A stretch of DNA of 64,000 bases, taken from the NCBI RefSeq assembly GCF_019375475.1, contig NZ_JAHXGQ010000006.1, positions 186,001 through 250,000 of the forward strand, read 5' to 3'. The notes beneath the pieces were generated by a model that was not told where the DNA came from, ran no database searches, and worked only from the letters and a program-made list of their open reading frames with translations. Origin of the DNA: Saccharothrix obliqua (lineage in GTDB: Bacteria > Actinomycetota > Actinomycetes > Mycobacteriales > Pseudonocardiaceae). Within the stretch, counting starts at the first letter, position 1. Each line of letters opens with the position of its first letter. Shown here piece after piece: positions 13,460 through 20,569 of this stretch. Both the position numbers and the translations under genes were made by a program.

Positions 13460-15580
13460 GTGGGGCGGCACGCGTTGCTCGTCGCGACCGGTGAGTACGA
13501 GGACACCGGGCTGAGCAGGCTCCGCGCGCCCGCCCAGGACGTGGAGCGGCTCGCCGCCCTGCTGGAGGACCCCGACGTGGGCGGGTTCACCGACGTCCGG
13601 GTGCTGCGCGACGCCGCCGACGACGAGATCCGCCGCGCCGTCGCCGACCTCGTCGCCGACCGGTCCGGCGACGACCTGGTGCTGCTGTACTTCTCGTGCC
13701 ACGGCCTGACCACGCCGTCCCGGCGGCTGTACTTCGCCGCCGCCAACACGGTGCGCGACCGGCCCGCGGGCACCGCCGTCGCGCGGTCCTTCGTGCACGA
13801 GCAGTTGGAGGACTGCCACGCCGCGGGTCGCGTGCTGGTGCTGGACTGCTGCTTCAGCGGCGCGTTCGTGGAGGGTTTCAAGGCCGGTGACGCGCCGGTC
13901 GTGGAGTCCGGCTCCGGGTACGTCGTGCTGACCGCCTCGAACGCCTACGAGTACGCGTTCGAGGAGGACACCCTGTCGTTGTCCGCACCGCGTGCGTCGT
14001 TGTTCACCGACGTGCTGATCGAGGGCCTGGCCAGCGGCGCGGCCGACCTCGACGGCGACGGCTGGGTGGACGTCAACGAGTGGTCGGCCTACGCGTCCCG
14101 CGAGGTCCGTCGCCGCCGGCCCGACCAGACGCCGCAGTTCTTCGCCCAGTCGTCCGGTGCGGCGTTGCGGGTGGCGCGTGCGTCCGGTGTGCCGGTGACG
14201 GTGCGGCAGTCCGCGTCCTACACGTCCGGGCAACTCCTCGTGGCACGCGGCTTCCGGGCCGCCGCCGAGCCGGTGTGCCGGACCCTGGGCCCGCTGGGCA
14301 GGCGGTCCGTGGTGTTCACGGGGGGCCGCCCGGTGGAGTTGGGCGATTCCGCCGCCATCGCCGCCGCGTTCGCGCCCGACGACCCGCGTGACCTGTTGGG
14401 TGCCTCCTACGTGCGTGAGCTGGTGACGGCGGTGCACCTGGAAGCCGGTGACGGTGCCGCGACGGCCGTAGCCGTGGCGCAGGGCGCGATAACCCGGCTG
14501 GTGGAGGCCATGCGCGAGGGCCACAACCCGGTGCGGCTGCGTGCCGGCGTGCTGGCGGCGGCGGGGCGTGCGGCCGAGTTGATCGTGGGAGCGGCCGAGC
14601 CGCTGGCCGACCCGGTCCGCCTGGCCACGGCGGCGGCCGGTGATGTGGAGGTCGGTCGTGTCGTCGGGCGAGCGGTGGACGCCGCCGGGCGGCGTGGTGC
14701 GGTGGTGGTCGAGCGCGGTTTGCGGGACGGCATGGATTTCACGGTCACCGCCGGCCTGCGGATCGAGGCCGGGTACGCGTCGGCGCGGTTCGCCACCGAC
14801 CCGGTGCGGCGGGTTGCCGTGATCGACGACGTGGCGGTCGGGTTGTTCGTCGGGCAGTTGGTCGACCCGACGCCCGTGGTGCGGTTGGCGCAGGAACGCG
14901 CCCTGCTGGTGTTGTGCTCGGGGCTGTCCGACCAGGCGTTGCGCGAGTTGGCGCGGCGTGAGGGTGTGGTGGCGGTGGTCGTGGACGACGAGTGGCTGCC
15001 CGGGGCGCAGGCCGTTGTCGGCGGTCATGTGCTGGACGCCGATCTGGTGCGGGCGGCGGGGGAGGGGTCGTTGGGGCACGCCGCCAGGGTCGTCGTCACG
15101 GACCGGGACACGACGATCGTCGCCGACAACGCGAGGTACGCGGACGCGGCGACCGCGGCGGCCGTGCTGCGGGTGGATGAAGACCGGGTCGGGCTGGTGG
15201 AGCGGACCGTGCGAGCGGTGCGCGGGGCGGTCTACGCCGGTGTGCTGCGTGGCGCGGGGGTGGGCCTCGCGGAGGTCGGTGCGACGCTCGCGGTAGAGGG
15301 ACCCGACGGCCTGGCGCGTGGTGCCCTGCCACGCGATGACTCGGCCCGCGGTGCCCTGCCACGCGGTGCCCCGCCACGCCTCGAACGCGGAGACAGCCCG
15401 GAGGCCGCCGGATGGCGGGCGTTCGCCTCCGCGTTAGCGGAACCCGCCCGCCGGATCGCGGAGAACTCGGCGGTCGCGGTGACCGACCTCGACCCCGACC
15501 TGATCGACTCGGCCGAGGTCGCGCTCGCCGCCACGGCCGGCGCGGCGCGCACGGCGGCGCGCTTCCTGCTGGTGGCTTGA
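13460..15580 (+). CDS. Caspase-like protease fused to a GroEL-like chaperonin
   Basis: A 706-residue two-domain protein. Residues 1-245 form a peptidase C14 (caspase/metacaspase) domain: MGRHALLVATGEYED start, catalytic His81 in YFSCHG, catalytic Cys131 in LDCCFSG, and an EF-hand-like loop DLDGDGWVDVNE (196-207). From about 255 the sequence is Cpn60-like: RGFRAAAEPVCRTLGPLGRR, EAGDGAATAVAVAQGAI (GroEL DGTTTA loop), GHNPVRLRAGV, GRRGAVVVERGL, AGYASARF, ARVVVTDRDTTIV and ERTVRAVRGAVYAGV. The chaperonin part is reduced: a helical stretch of the intermediate domain is missing after DTTIV, two threonines of the ATP loop are alanine, and the aspartate equivalent to GroEL D398 is not found. An insert with two near-repeats (ARGALPR) sits near residue 620. 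Translationally coupled to the EACC1 gene. Likely a regulated suicide or defence protease whose chaperonin part senses misfolded or foreign protein or scaffolds assembly; this is inference. Confidence 0.85.
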   Translation: MGRHALLVATGEYEDTGLSRLRAPAQDVERLAALLEDPDVGGFTDVRVLRDAADDEIRRAVADLVADRSGDDLVLLYFSCHGLTTPSRRLYFAAANTVRDRPAGTAVARSFVHEQLEDCHAAGRVLVLDCCFSGAFVEGFKAGDAPVVESGSGYVVLTASNAYEYAFEEDTLSLSAPRASLFTDVLIEGLASGAADLDGDGWVDVNEWSAYASREVRRRRPDQTPQFFAQSSGAALRVARASGVPVTVRQSASYTSGQLLVARGFRAAAEPVCRTLGPLGRRSVVFTGGRPVELGDSAAIAAAFAPDDPRDLLGASYVRELVTAVHLEAGDGAATAVAVAQGAITRLVEAMREGHNPVRLRAGVLAAAGRAAELIVGAAEPLADPVRLATAAAGDVEVGRVVGRAVDAAGRRGAVVVERGLRDGMDFTVTAGLRIEAGYASARFATDPVRRVAVIDDVAVGLFVGQLVDPTPVVRLAQERALLVLCSGLSDQALRELARREGVVAVVVDDEWLPGAQAVVGGHVLDADLVRAAGEGSLGHAARVVVTDRDTTIVADNARYADAATAAAVLRVDEDRVGLVERTVRAVRGAVYAGVLRGAGVGLAEVGATLAVEGPDGLARGALPRDDSARGALPRGAPPRLERGDSPEAAGWRAFASALAEPARRIAENSAVAVTDLDPDLIDSAEVALAATAGAARTAARFLLVA

Positions 15581-15606
15581 CCGGCCGGCACACACGGCGG
15601 CCGGTC
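15579..15606 (+). terminator. Hairpin after caspase-chaperonin gene
   Basis: GACCGGCCG (15579-15587) and CGGCCGGTC (15598-15606) pair perfectly. It begins at the stop codon and precedes four copies of the inverted-repeat family. Confidence 0.7.
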
Positions 15607-15626
15607 CCCGCCGCGCCCCCGGCACC

Positions 15627-15655
15627 AAACTTTCAGGGAGCCTGCCTGATAGATA
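15627..15655. repeat. Intergenic inverted repeat, copy 2 (hybrid arms)
   Basis: Left arm AACTTTCAGG, spacer GAGCCTG, right arm CCTGATAGATA. First of four copies between the convergent caspase-chaperonin and GPP34 genes. Copies 2 and 3 are direct repeats with the flanking GATACGCGG shared. Confidence 0.85.
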
Positions 15656-15665
15656 CGCGGGGCCG

Positions 15666-15694
15666 AAACTTTCAGGGAGCCTGCCTGATAGATA
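15666..15694. repeat. Intergenic inverted repeat, copy 3 (hybrid arms)
   Basis: Same sequence as copy 2 (AACTTTCAGG, GAGCCTG, CCTGATAGATA), 39 bases downstream in the same orientation. Confidence 0.85.
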
Positions 15695-15705
15695 CGCGGA
15701 GCCGG

Positions 15706-15732
15706 AACTTTCAGGGAGCCTGCCTGAAAGTT
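15706..15732. repeat. Intergenic inverted repeat, copy 4 (CTTTCAGG arms)
   Basis: A perfect inverted repeat with arms AACTTTCAGG and CCTGAAAGTT around GAGCCTG. The flanks CCGG and CCGG lengthen the potential stem. Confidence 0.85.
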
Positions 15733-15744
15733 TCCGGCGGGGCC

Positions 15745-15773
15745 TATCTATCAGGCAGGCTCCCTGATAGATA
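15745..15773. repeat. Intergenic inverted repeat, copy 5 (CTATCAGG arms, inverted)
   Basis: A perfect inverted repeat with arms TATCTATCAGG and CCTGATAGATA; the spacer is CAGGCTC, so this copy is in the opposite orientation to copies 2-4. It is 15 bases from the GPP34 stop. Confidence 0.85.
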
Positions 15774-15787
15774 CGTGACCCGGCCGG

Positions 15788-16444
15788 TCAGCCGGTGGCT
15801 GCCGGGACGGCCGCCACCACGACCGCCGTGAGCGCCGCGTGCACCTGCTCGATCGCCACACGCGTCGCGTCCGCCGCCCGGTGGTCGGCGGCGATCCCGG
15901 CGAGCCGCGCCCGGACGCGGTCGCGTGGCAGCCCCGCGAAGACCTTGCCGTCGAACCGCACCGCCTCGATGATCGCGCACAGCGCGGCGGTGCGGGCGTC
16001 CACCGGGCCATCAGCAACCACAGCCGCCGTCAGCCGGCGTCGCACCTCCGTCTCCAACGGCGGCTCCACGCCGCCCGGCGACGGGAACCGGGTGCGCGGG
16101 AACACCCACAGCACCCGGTCCTGCTCGCGGTGCAGGACGCCCTGGTCGGCCAGGCCGTCCAGGACGTCCTCGGTGACACCCCGCCCGAGCCGCTCCACCC
16201 AGTCCGCCGGTTTGCGCAGCTTGTCGGCCGCGATGGCCGTCAACGCCGCGTCCAACGCCCGGTGGCCGAGCGGAGCCGTGCCCATCGCCACGACGCGGTT
16301 GTCCACGACGTCGATCCGCCCCGCGACCGTCAACTCGACCAGCACCGCGCCCGCCAGGCCGTGACCCAGGGCGGGCTGGGCCAGCGCGCGCCTGCCGTCG
16401 TCGTCGTAGGCCAGCAGGGCCAGTTCGTCGGCGAGGGTCAGCAT
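15788..16444 (-). CDS. GPP34 (GOLPH3/Vps74-like) family protein
   Basis: A 218-residue GPP34 domain protein. In eukaryotes this fold (GOLPH3/Vps74) binds phosphatidylinositol 4-phosphate; many actinobacteria carry several bacterial homologues of unknown role. Family features visible are the start MLTLADELALLAYDDDG, AGAVLVELTVAGRIDV, a WVERLGRGVTEDVLDGLADQGVL helix pair, and RTAALCAIIEAV. No signal peptide or membrane segment is present, so it is probably cytoplasmic or peripheral. It is transcribed toward the cluster of inverted repeats and convergent to the caspase-chaperonin gene. Its neighbour upstream (hydrolase) is 41 bases away, so it could be the last gene of that transcript. Confidence 0.88.
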   Translation of the reverse strand: MLTLADELALLAYDDDGRRALAQPALGHGLAGAVLVELTVAGRIDVVDNRVVAMGTAPLGHRALDAALTAIAADKLRKPADWVERLGRGVTEDVLDGLADQGVLHREQDRVLWVFPRTRFPSPGGVEPPLETEVRRRLTAAVVADGPVDARTAALCAIIEAVRFDGKVFAGLPRDRVRARLAGIAADHRAADATRVAIEQVHAALTAVVVAAVPAATG

Positions 16445-16485
16445 GGTTCCACCTTATGCGGCTTCGAAAGACACCCTGCGCGACG

Positions 16486-17742
16486 TCAGGCGATGAACCG
16501 CGTGTCCGGGTAACGCGGGTCGGCCCGGTCGAACACCCGCGTGTGCTTGCCCTTCAGGTGCAGGTCGAAGAACGCCGCGAAGTAGTCGTGCTGCGCGCCC
16601 AACGACCGCCGGGGGTCGATCTCGCCGACCAGTTCCTGCCGCTTCCCGGGCGCCAGCAGGCGCTCCAGCTGCGGCGTGATCACCTGGAGGTCGGTGAAGC
16701 TGTAGTGCGTGGCGCGGTCGAAGTGCAGGTCGCGCTTCCACCCGCGCTGGTTCGGCCAGAAGTCGCCCCACGTCGCGTCGAGTTCCCGTGCGACGTGCGA
16801 GTGCTCCAGCACGCGGCCGGTGTCGGGGTCCTTGAAATCACCGCCCACCAACATGAACGGGCGGTCCAGCCCCTGCTTCACGACCTCGCCCGGCTGCCCG
16901 CCCCACCCCATCGCGCCGTCGACGTTGATCCCCGCGTCGATCCGCCGGTCGTGGTGCATCGTCTCGCCGGCCGTGAAACCGCCGTAGGAGTGGCCGAACA
17001 TGCCGACCCGCGACAGGTCGAGCGACCCCGCGAGCCCACGCGGCAACGGGTCGCGCTCGGCGTCCGGGTTGTCGCCCCGGTCCAGCCGGGCGAGCTGGTC
17101 CAGCACGAACCTGGTGTCCGCCACGCGCGTGTCGATCGCGGTCTTGAGCACCTGCGGGTCGTCCTGGGTGACGGTGCCCGGCACCACCCGGCCGTCCGGG
17201 AACTCGACCACGCCCGCCTCGTGCGTGTGCGACAGGGACACCACGACGTAACCGCGGCTGGCCAAATCGTCGGTGAGCCCCGTGTTCAGCTCCTTGGCCG
17301 AGCCGAAGCCGTGCGAGAACAACACCACCGGCCAGCCGCCCCGGACGCGGTCGGCGGTCGCGCCCGTGCGGGCGTGACGCTTGGCGCCCAGCCAGTCGAC
17401 CGTGCCCGGCGGCACGTCGAACAGGAACGGGGTGGCCGCGAGTTCGTCGAAGACGGGCGCGATGCCGGGCGAGATCCACGACGCGCGTTCGCCGTCGCGG
17501 TGCGCCGGGTAGGTGACGGTGACCATCAGCTCACGCCGGTCGGCGGGCCGCCACGGGTCGGGCCTGCTGTCGACCAGGTGCAGGTCGGTGGTCCCGACCG
17601 GGTGCCTGCCGCTGAGCTGCGGCAGCGATATCCGGCCCGGCGGCGCCGCGGTCGGCTCCGCGCTCGCGACGGGCGCGAGCAACGTGGTGGCCGCGGCCAG
17701 GCCCGCGGTGAGGGCCAGGGCGCGGTGGAGTTTTCTGGACAC
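16486..17742 (-). CDS. Secreted alpha/beta hydrolase (PAF-acetylhydrolase/lipase-like)
   Basis: A 418-residue secreted hydrolase. The signal peptide is MSRKLHRALALTAGLAAATTLLAPVASA. The alpha/beta-hydrolase core shows the oxyanion segment PVVLFSHGFGSAKE, the nucleophile elbow GHSYGG with the catalytic serine, the GINVDGAMGWGG stretch and a late histidine in RATHYSFTD. The order matches the platelet-activating-factor acetylhydrolase / chlorophyllase-type group. It likely cleaves an ester or lipid outside the cell; the substrate is unknown. ATG 17742 is the first start before the signal peptide. Confidence 0.88.
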   Translation of the reverse strand: MSRKLHRALALTAGLAAATTLLAPVASAEPTAAPPGRISLPQLSGRHPVGTTDLHLVDSRPDPWRPADRRELMVTVTYPAHRDGERASWISPGIAPVFDELAATPFLFDVPPGTVDWLGAKRHARTGATADRVRGGWPVVLFSHGFGSAKELNTGLTDDLASRGYVVVSLSHTHEAGVVEFPDGRVVPGTVTQDDPQVLKTAIDTRVADTRFVLDQLARLDRGDNPDAERDPLPRGLAGSLDLSRVGMFGHSYGGFTAGETMHHDRRIDAGINVDGAMGWGGQPGEVVKQGLDRPFMLVGGDFKDPDTGRVLEHSHVARELDATWGDFWPNQRGWKRDLHFDRATHYSFTDLQVITPQLERLLAPGKRQELVGEIDPRRSLGAQHDYFAAFFDLHLKGKHTRVFDRADPRYPDTRFIA

Positions 17743-17852
17743 TGGTTGCGTTTCCCCTCGGTTGCCGAATCGGCCGCACCCATGCTGGCAAGGAGTCGAT
17801 CACGCGCGCGTCAGCCCGGAAGCTGAGCGGCAGTCAACCGAAAGGCGGACCG

Positions 17853-18605
17853 TCACGGCAACCAGTCGAGGTGCCCGCGCAGCAGCGTGTAGCCGACGAA
17901 CGCCACGACGTCGAGCAGCGCGTGCGCCACGACGAGCACCCACAACCGGTTGGTGCGCTGCCACACCCACCCGAACACCAGGCCCATCACCACGTTGCCG
18001 ACGAACCCCCCGAAGCCCTGGTACAGGTGGTAGCTGCCGCGCAGCACGGCACTGGCCGCCAACGCCGTGCCGTCACGCCACCCGAGCTGCCGCAGGCGCG
18101 TCAGCAGGTAGCCGACGACCAGCACCTCCTCCGCCCACGCGTTGCCACCGGCGGCGAGGACCAACGTGGCGCTGCGCCACCACGACTCGTCCAAAGTGGA
18201 CGGTTGCACGGCGAGGTTGAGGCCGAAATTCCAGGCCAGCAGGTAGAAGGCCAGGCCGGGCAGGCCGATCAACGCGGCCAGGCCGAGGCTGCCCACCGCG
18301 TCCCGCCCGGGTCGGGTCCGGTCCAGGCCGAGCGCGGCCGGGCGCACCCCGCCACGCCACAGCAGGTACAGGCCCAGGCAGCCCCACGCCGCGAGCTGCC
18401 CGACGGAGAGCAGCTGCGCCGCCAGGTCCAGCAGGTCGAACCGGGCCTGCGGCACGTTGATGGCCACCGACTGCTCGTTCAGCGGCTGCGGTTTGAGCAG
18501 GCTGTCCAGCAGGCGCACCAGGCTCCGCAGGCCGGACAGGCCCAGCGTCACCGCGAACACCAGCAGGACCTCGACCCGCAACGCGCGGCGGTTGTCCTCG
18601 ATCAC
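17853..18605 (-). CDS. CPBP-family intramembrane metalloprotease-like protein
   Basis: A 250-residue polytopic membrane protein of the CPBP (Abi, Rce1-like) family. Motif 1 is WAEEVLVVGYLLTRL (the two glutamates are kept; the usual arginine of EExxxR is valine), motif 2 is RGSYHLYQGFGGFVGN and motif 3 is VVAHALLD. Several hydrophobic segments surround them. These proteins are membrane-embedded proteases or bacteriocin-immunity-like proteins; substrate unknown. The GTG start at 18605 is nine bases after the stop of the DUF2470 gene, so both probably form one transcript under the iron-box promoter at 19401. Confidence 0.88.
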   Translation of the reverse strand: MIEDNRRALRVEVLLVFAVTLGLSGLRSLVRLLDSLLKPQPLNEQSVAINVPQARFDLLDLAAQLLSVGQLAAWGCLGLYLLWRGGVRPAALGLDRTRPGRDAVGSLGLAALIGLPGLAFYLLAWNFGLNLAVQPSTLDESWWRSATLVLAAGGNAWAEEVLVVGYLLTRLRQLGWRDGTALAASAVLRGSYHLYQGFGGFVGNVVMGLVFGWVWQRTNRLWVLVVAHALLDVVAFVGYTLLRGHLDWLP

Positions 18606-18614
18606 CCGCGCAGG

Positions 18615-19385
18615 TTAACCGCCCGACCGGCGCTGACCGGCCAGGAAGGGGCAGCCCATCAGCCTGCGCAGCTCCACCGCCAGCTCCGCCGGGTCCGCCA
18701 CCGGCCGGGAGAACGCGATCCGCACGTCGTGGTCCTCCGCCGCGGTCTCCACGCGCAACCGCAGCCCGAACCGGTCCAGGCCGAGTGGCCGCACGTGGCC
18801 GCCGCGCAGCTCGTCCGGCAGGTGCTGGGACAGCAGGCCGACGACGTCCCGGTGCGACAGCTCCAGGTGTCGCAGCCAGTGGTCCTCCTGCCGGTGGAAC
18901 GGGTCGGGCTCGGCCTGCGCGAACAGCTCCGGGCGCAACGACACGGTGCCCTCCGCGTCCGCCACCACCAGCGACGCCGGGTTCAGCCGCAGCACCGCCG
19001 CGCCGTGGCCGACGTCCAGCAGCCTCGGGTCGGGGCGCTCCTCGGCCACGTCCAGGCTCGCCGCGCGGGCCTGCGCCGGGTCGAGCACGCGCAGCCAGCC
19101 CGTGATCCACAGCAGGCCGCGCACCGGTTCCCGCAGCGCCACGGCCGCGTGGTCGGCGATCTCCAGCATGGCGGTGATCTCGGTGTCCCGGGCCGCCTCG
19201 ACCAGCGGGTGGTCGTCGGGCAGCAGGATCGTGGTGTCGCCGCCGGCACGCACGTGGTGCAGCACCGGGTGCACCCGGTGCTCCGTGCCGTCCGAGGGCA
19301 ACAGGGCCGCGCGCCCACCCCGGGCGGCGATCGTGCGCGCGCGCTCCGCCGGGTGCGGGGCCGGCGGTCGACGGGTCTCGGTCAC
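18615..19385 (-). CDS. DUF2470 / HugZ-related protein
   Basis: A 256-residue protein with a split-barrel N-terminal part (MTETRRPPAPHPAERARTIA start) and a C-terminal DUF2470-type region (HRQEDHWLRHLELSHRDVVG, then RFGLRLRVETAAEDHDVRIAF and AVELRRLMGCPFLAGQ). DUF2470 proteins are related to HugZ-type heme-degrading or heme-binding proteins and in actinobacteria are often near iron-uptake genes. The start GTG 19385 has GGGAGG seven bases upstream. An IdeR-like box lies 16-34 bases upstream of it, which supports an iron-linked role. Catalytic activity is not demonstrated by sequence alone. Confidence 0.75.
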   Translation of the reverse strand: MTETRRPPAPHPAERARTIAARGGRAALLPSDGTEHRVHPVLHHVRAGGDTTILLPDDHPLVEAARDTEITAMLEIADHAAVALREPVRGLLWITGWLRVLDPAQARAASLDVAEERPDPRLLDVGHGAAVLRLNPASLVVADAEGTVSLRPELFAQAEPDPFHRQEDHWLRHLELSHRDVVGLLSQHLPDELRGGHVRPLGLDRFGLRLRVETAAEDHDVRIAFSRPVADPAELAVELRRLMGCPFLAGQRRSGG

Positions 19386-19400
19386 CGCTCACCTCCCAAC

Positions 19401-19419
19401 TTAGGGCAGCCTAACTTGG
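19401..19419 (-). promoter_or_regulatory. IdeR/DtxR-like iron box upstream of DUF2470 gene
   Basis: Read on the minus strand, CCAAGTTAGGCTGCCCTAA matches the IdeR consensus TTAGGTTAGGCTAACCTAA at 14 of 19 positions, including the TTAGGCT core. It overlaps the expected promoter just upstream of the ribosome-binding site. Confidence 0.6.
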
Positions 19420-19540
19420 AGTTGGGCGCCGGTGGTAGTCCCACTATGGGCGGACGGCTTCGCGGATTCACGCAGACGCGGCGTGGTCGGTGGCCCTAAC
19501 CTGGTCTCCCCGACCGGCGACGCCTTCCCGGGAGGTGGAT

Positions 19541-20014
19541 GTGCCCACGCCGAACCAGCCGTCCACCGGTGGTGCGGCCCTCGACGACCAGTGGACCCGG
19601 TACTGCCTGGAGATCGCAAGTCGACGGGCGTTCATCTGGGTGATCCTCGGCGTGCTCGCGTTCGGCGGGCAGCTCGCCCTGGTGCTCCTCGCGGACGTCG
19701 ACCCCGAGTTGCCGCTCGCGCTGCTCGCGTTCTCCGTGGTGGTCGTCGTGTTCGCGATGACCCGCCGGCAGCCGCTCACGCGCGTCATGGCCGACCGCGT
19801 CTGGCGGTACGAGCGGGTGCACTGGCGCAACGGGCTGCTCGTCGTGCACGCCGAGCAGCAGTTCGTGCTCGACGTCAACGCCGGTCCGCTCGTCCGGGGC
19901 CGGATCACCGGGCACCGGCGGGCGTGGCTGGTCGCGCCCGACCGCGCGGGCAACACCGTCGTGACGTTCCGGGGCGTGCCCCGGCTGTTCCCGGCCCGCG
20001 TGCGGCGGCGGTGA
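19541..20014 (+). CDS. Small membrane protein, paralogue A
   Basis: A 157-residue protein with two adjacent transmembrane segments (about residues 30-75: FIWVILGVLAFGGQLALVLL and LPLALLAFSVVVVVFAM) and a basic cytosolic C-terminal half ending GHRRAWLVAPDRAGNTVVTF and a poly-arginine tail. I do not recognise a named family. GTG 19541 has GGAGG five bases upstream. The C-terminal half is similar to the next gene (RTGLVWLAGPDERGRTAVLT), so the two are tandem paralogues. Confidence 0.7.
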   Translation: MPTPNQPSTGGAALDDQWTRYCLEIASRRAFIWVILGVLAFGGQLALVLLADVDPELPLALLAFSVVVVVFAMTRRQPLTRVMADRVWRYERVHWRNGLLVVHAEQQFVLDVNAGPLVRGRITGHRRAWLVAPDRAGNTVVTFRGVPRLFPARVRRR

Positions 20015-20101
20015 CCCCGAGAGTTTTCTCTCAGCGCGTTTTGGTGATCATTTGTGCGGCTATCCGGGCCGGTGACGGCGATTTCTGGTTGTGTGGGAGC
20101 A

Positions 20102-20569
20102 GTGGTGGGCGAGGAGTGGACGCGGCGGTGCCTGGTCCGGGAGGACCGGCGCGCGGTCCGGTTCATCGGGCTCGCGCTGCTGTCGTTCCTGGCGGTGTGG
20201 CTGGTCTCGGTGTGGCTGGAGTCGCGCTGGGTGTTCGTGCTGATCCCGCTGTGCGTGGAGTTCGCGGTGCCGGGGCTGCGGCACTTCTTCAGCCGCCGGA
20301 CCGTGCGGCGGATCGCGGCCGGCTTCCCGTGGCACCAGGTCGCCGTGACCTTCGTGCCCGGTCGTGCCCGCGTCGGCAGGCAGGCGTACCTGGAGACGGC
20401 CGGTTCCGACCGGACGTTCCTGCGGCTGCCGGAGATGCCCGAGCGGGTGCGCGAGCAGGTGCGCCGCACCGGCCTGGTGTGGCTCGCCGGACCCGACGAG
20501 CGCGGGCGCACCGCCGTGCTGACCCGCGGCACGCCGTTCCTCACCCTGGGCCGCGTGGTGATCCGCTAG
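20102..20569 (+). CDS. Small membrane protein, paralogue B
   Basis: A 155-residue protein with the same plan as its upstream neighbour: a charged start GEEWTRRCLVREDRRAVRF, two hydrophobic segments (GLALLSFLAVWLVSVWLES and WVFVLIPLCVEFAV), then a basic soluble domain ending in LTRGTPFLTLGRVVIR. Two GTG codons at 20102 and 20105 are possible starts. Its stop TAG overlaps the stop of the convergent VWA gene within CTAG, so the two genes share termination codons tail to tail. Function unknown. Confidence 0.65.
   Translation: MVGEEWTRRCLVREDRRAVRFIGLALLSFLAVWLVSVWLESRWVFVLIPLCVEFAVPGLRHFFSRRTVRRIAAGFPWHQVAVTFVPGRARVGRQAYLETAGSDRTFLRLPEMPERVREQVRRTGLVWLAGPDERGRTAVLTRGTPFLTLGRVVIR

Noticed and set aside
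15627..15773. Possible CRISPR array at the clustered repeats
   Set aside because: Only four units, very short and unequal gaps (11-12 bases), one inverted copy and no cas genes; the units occur singly elsewhere.
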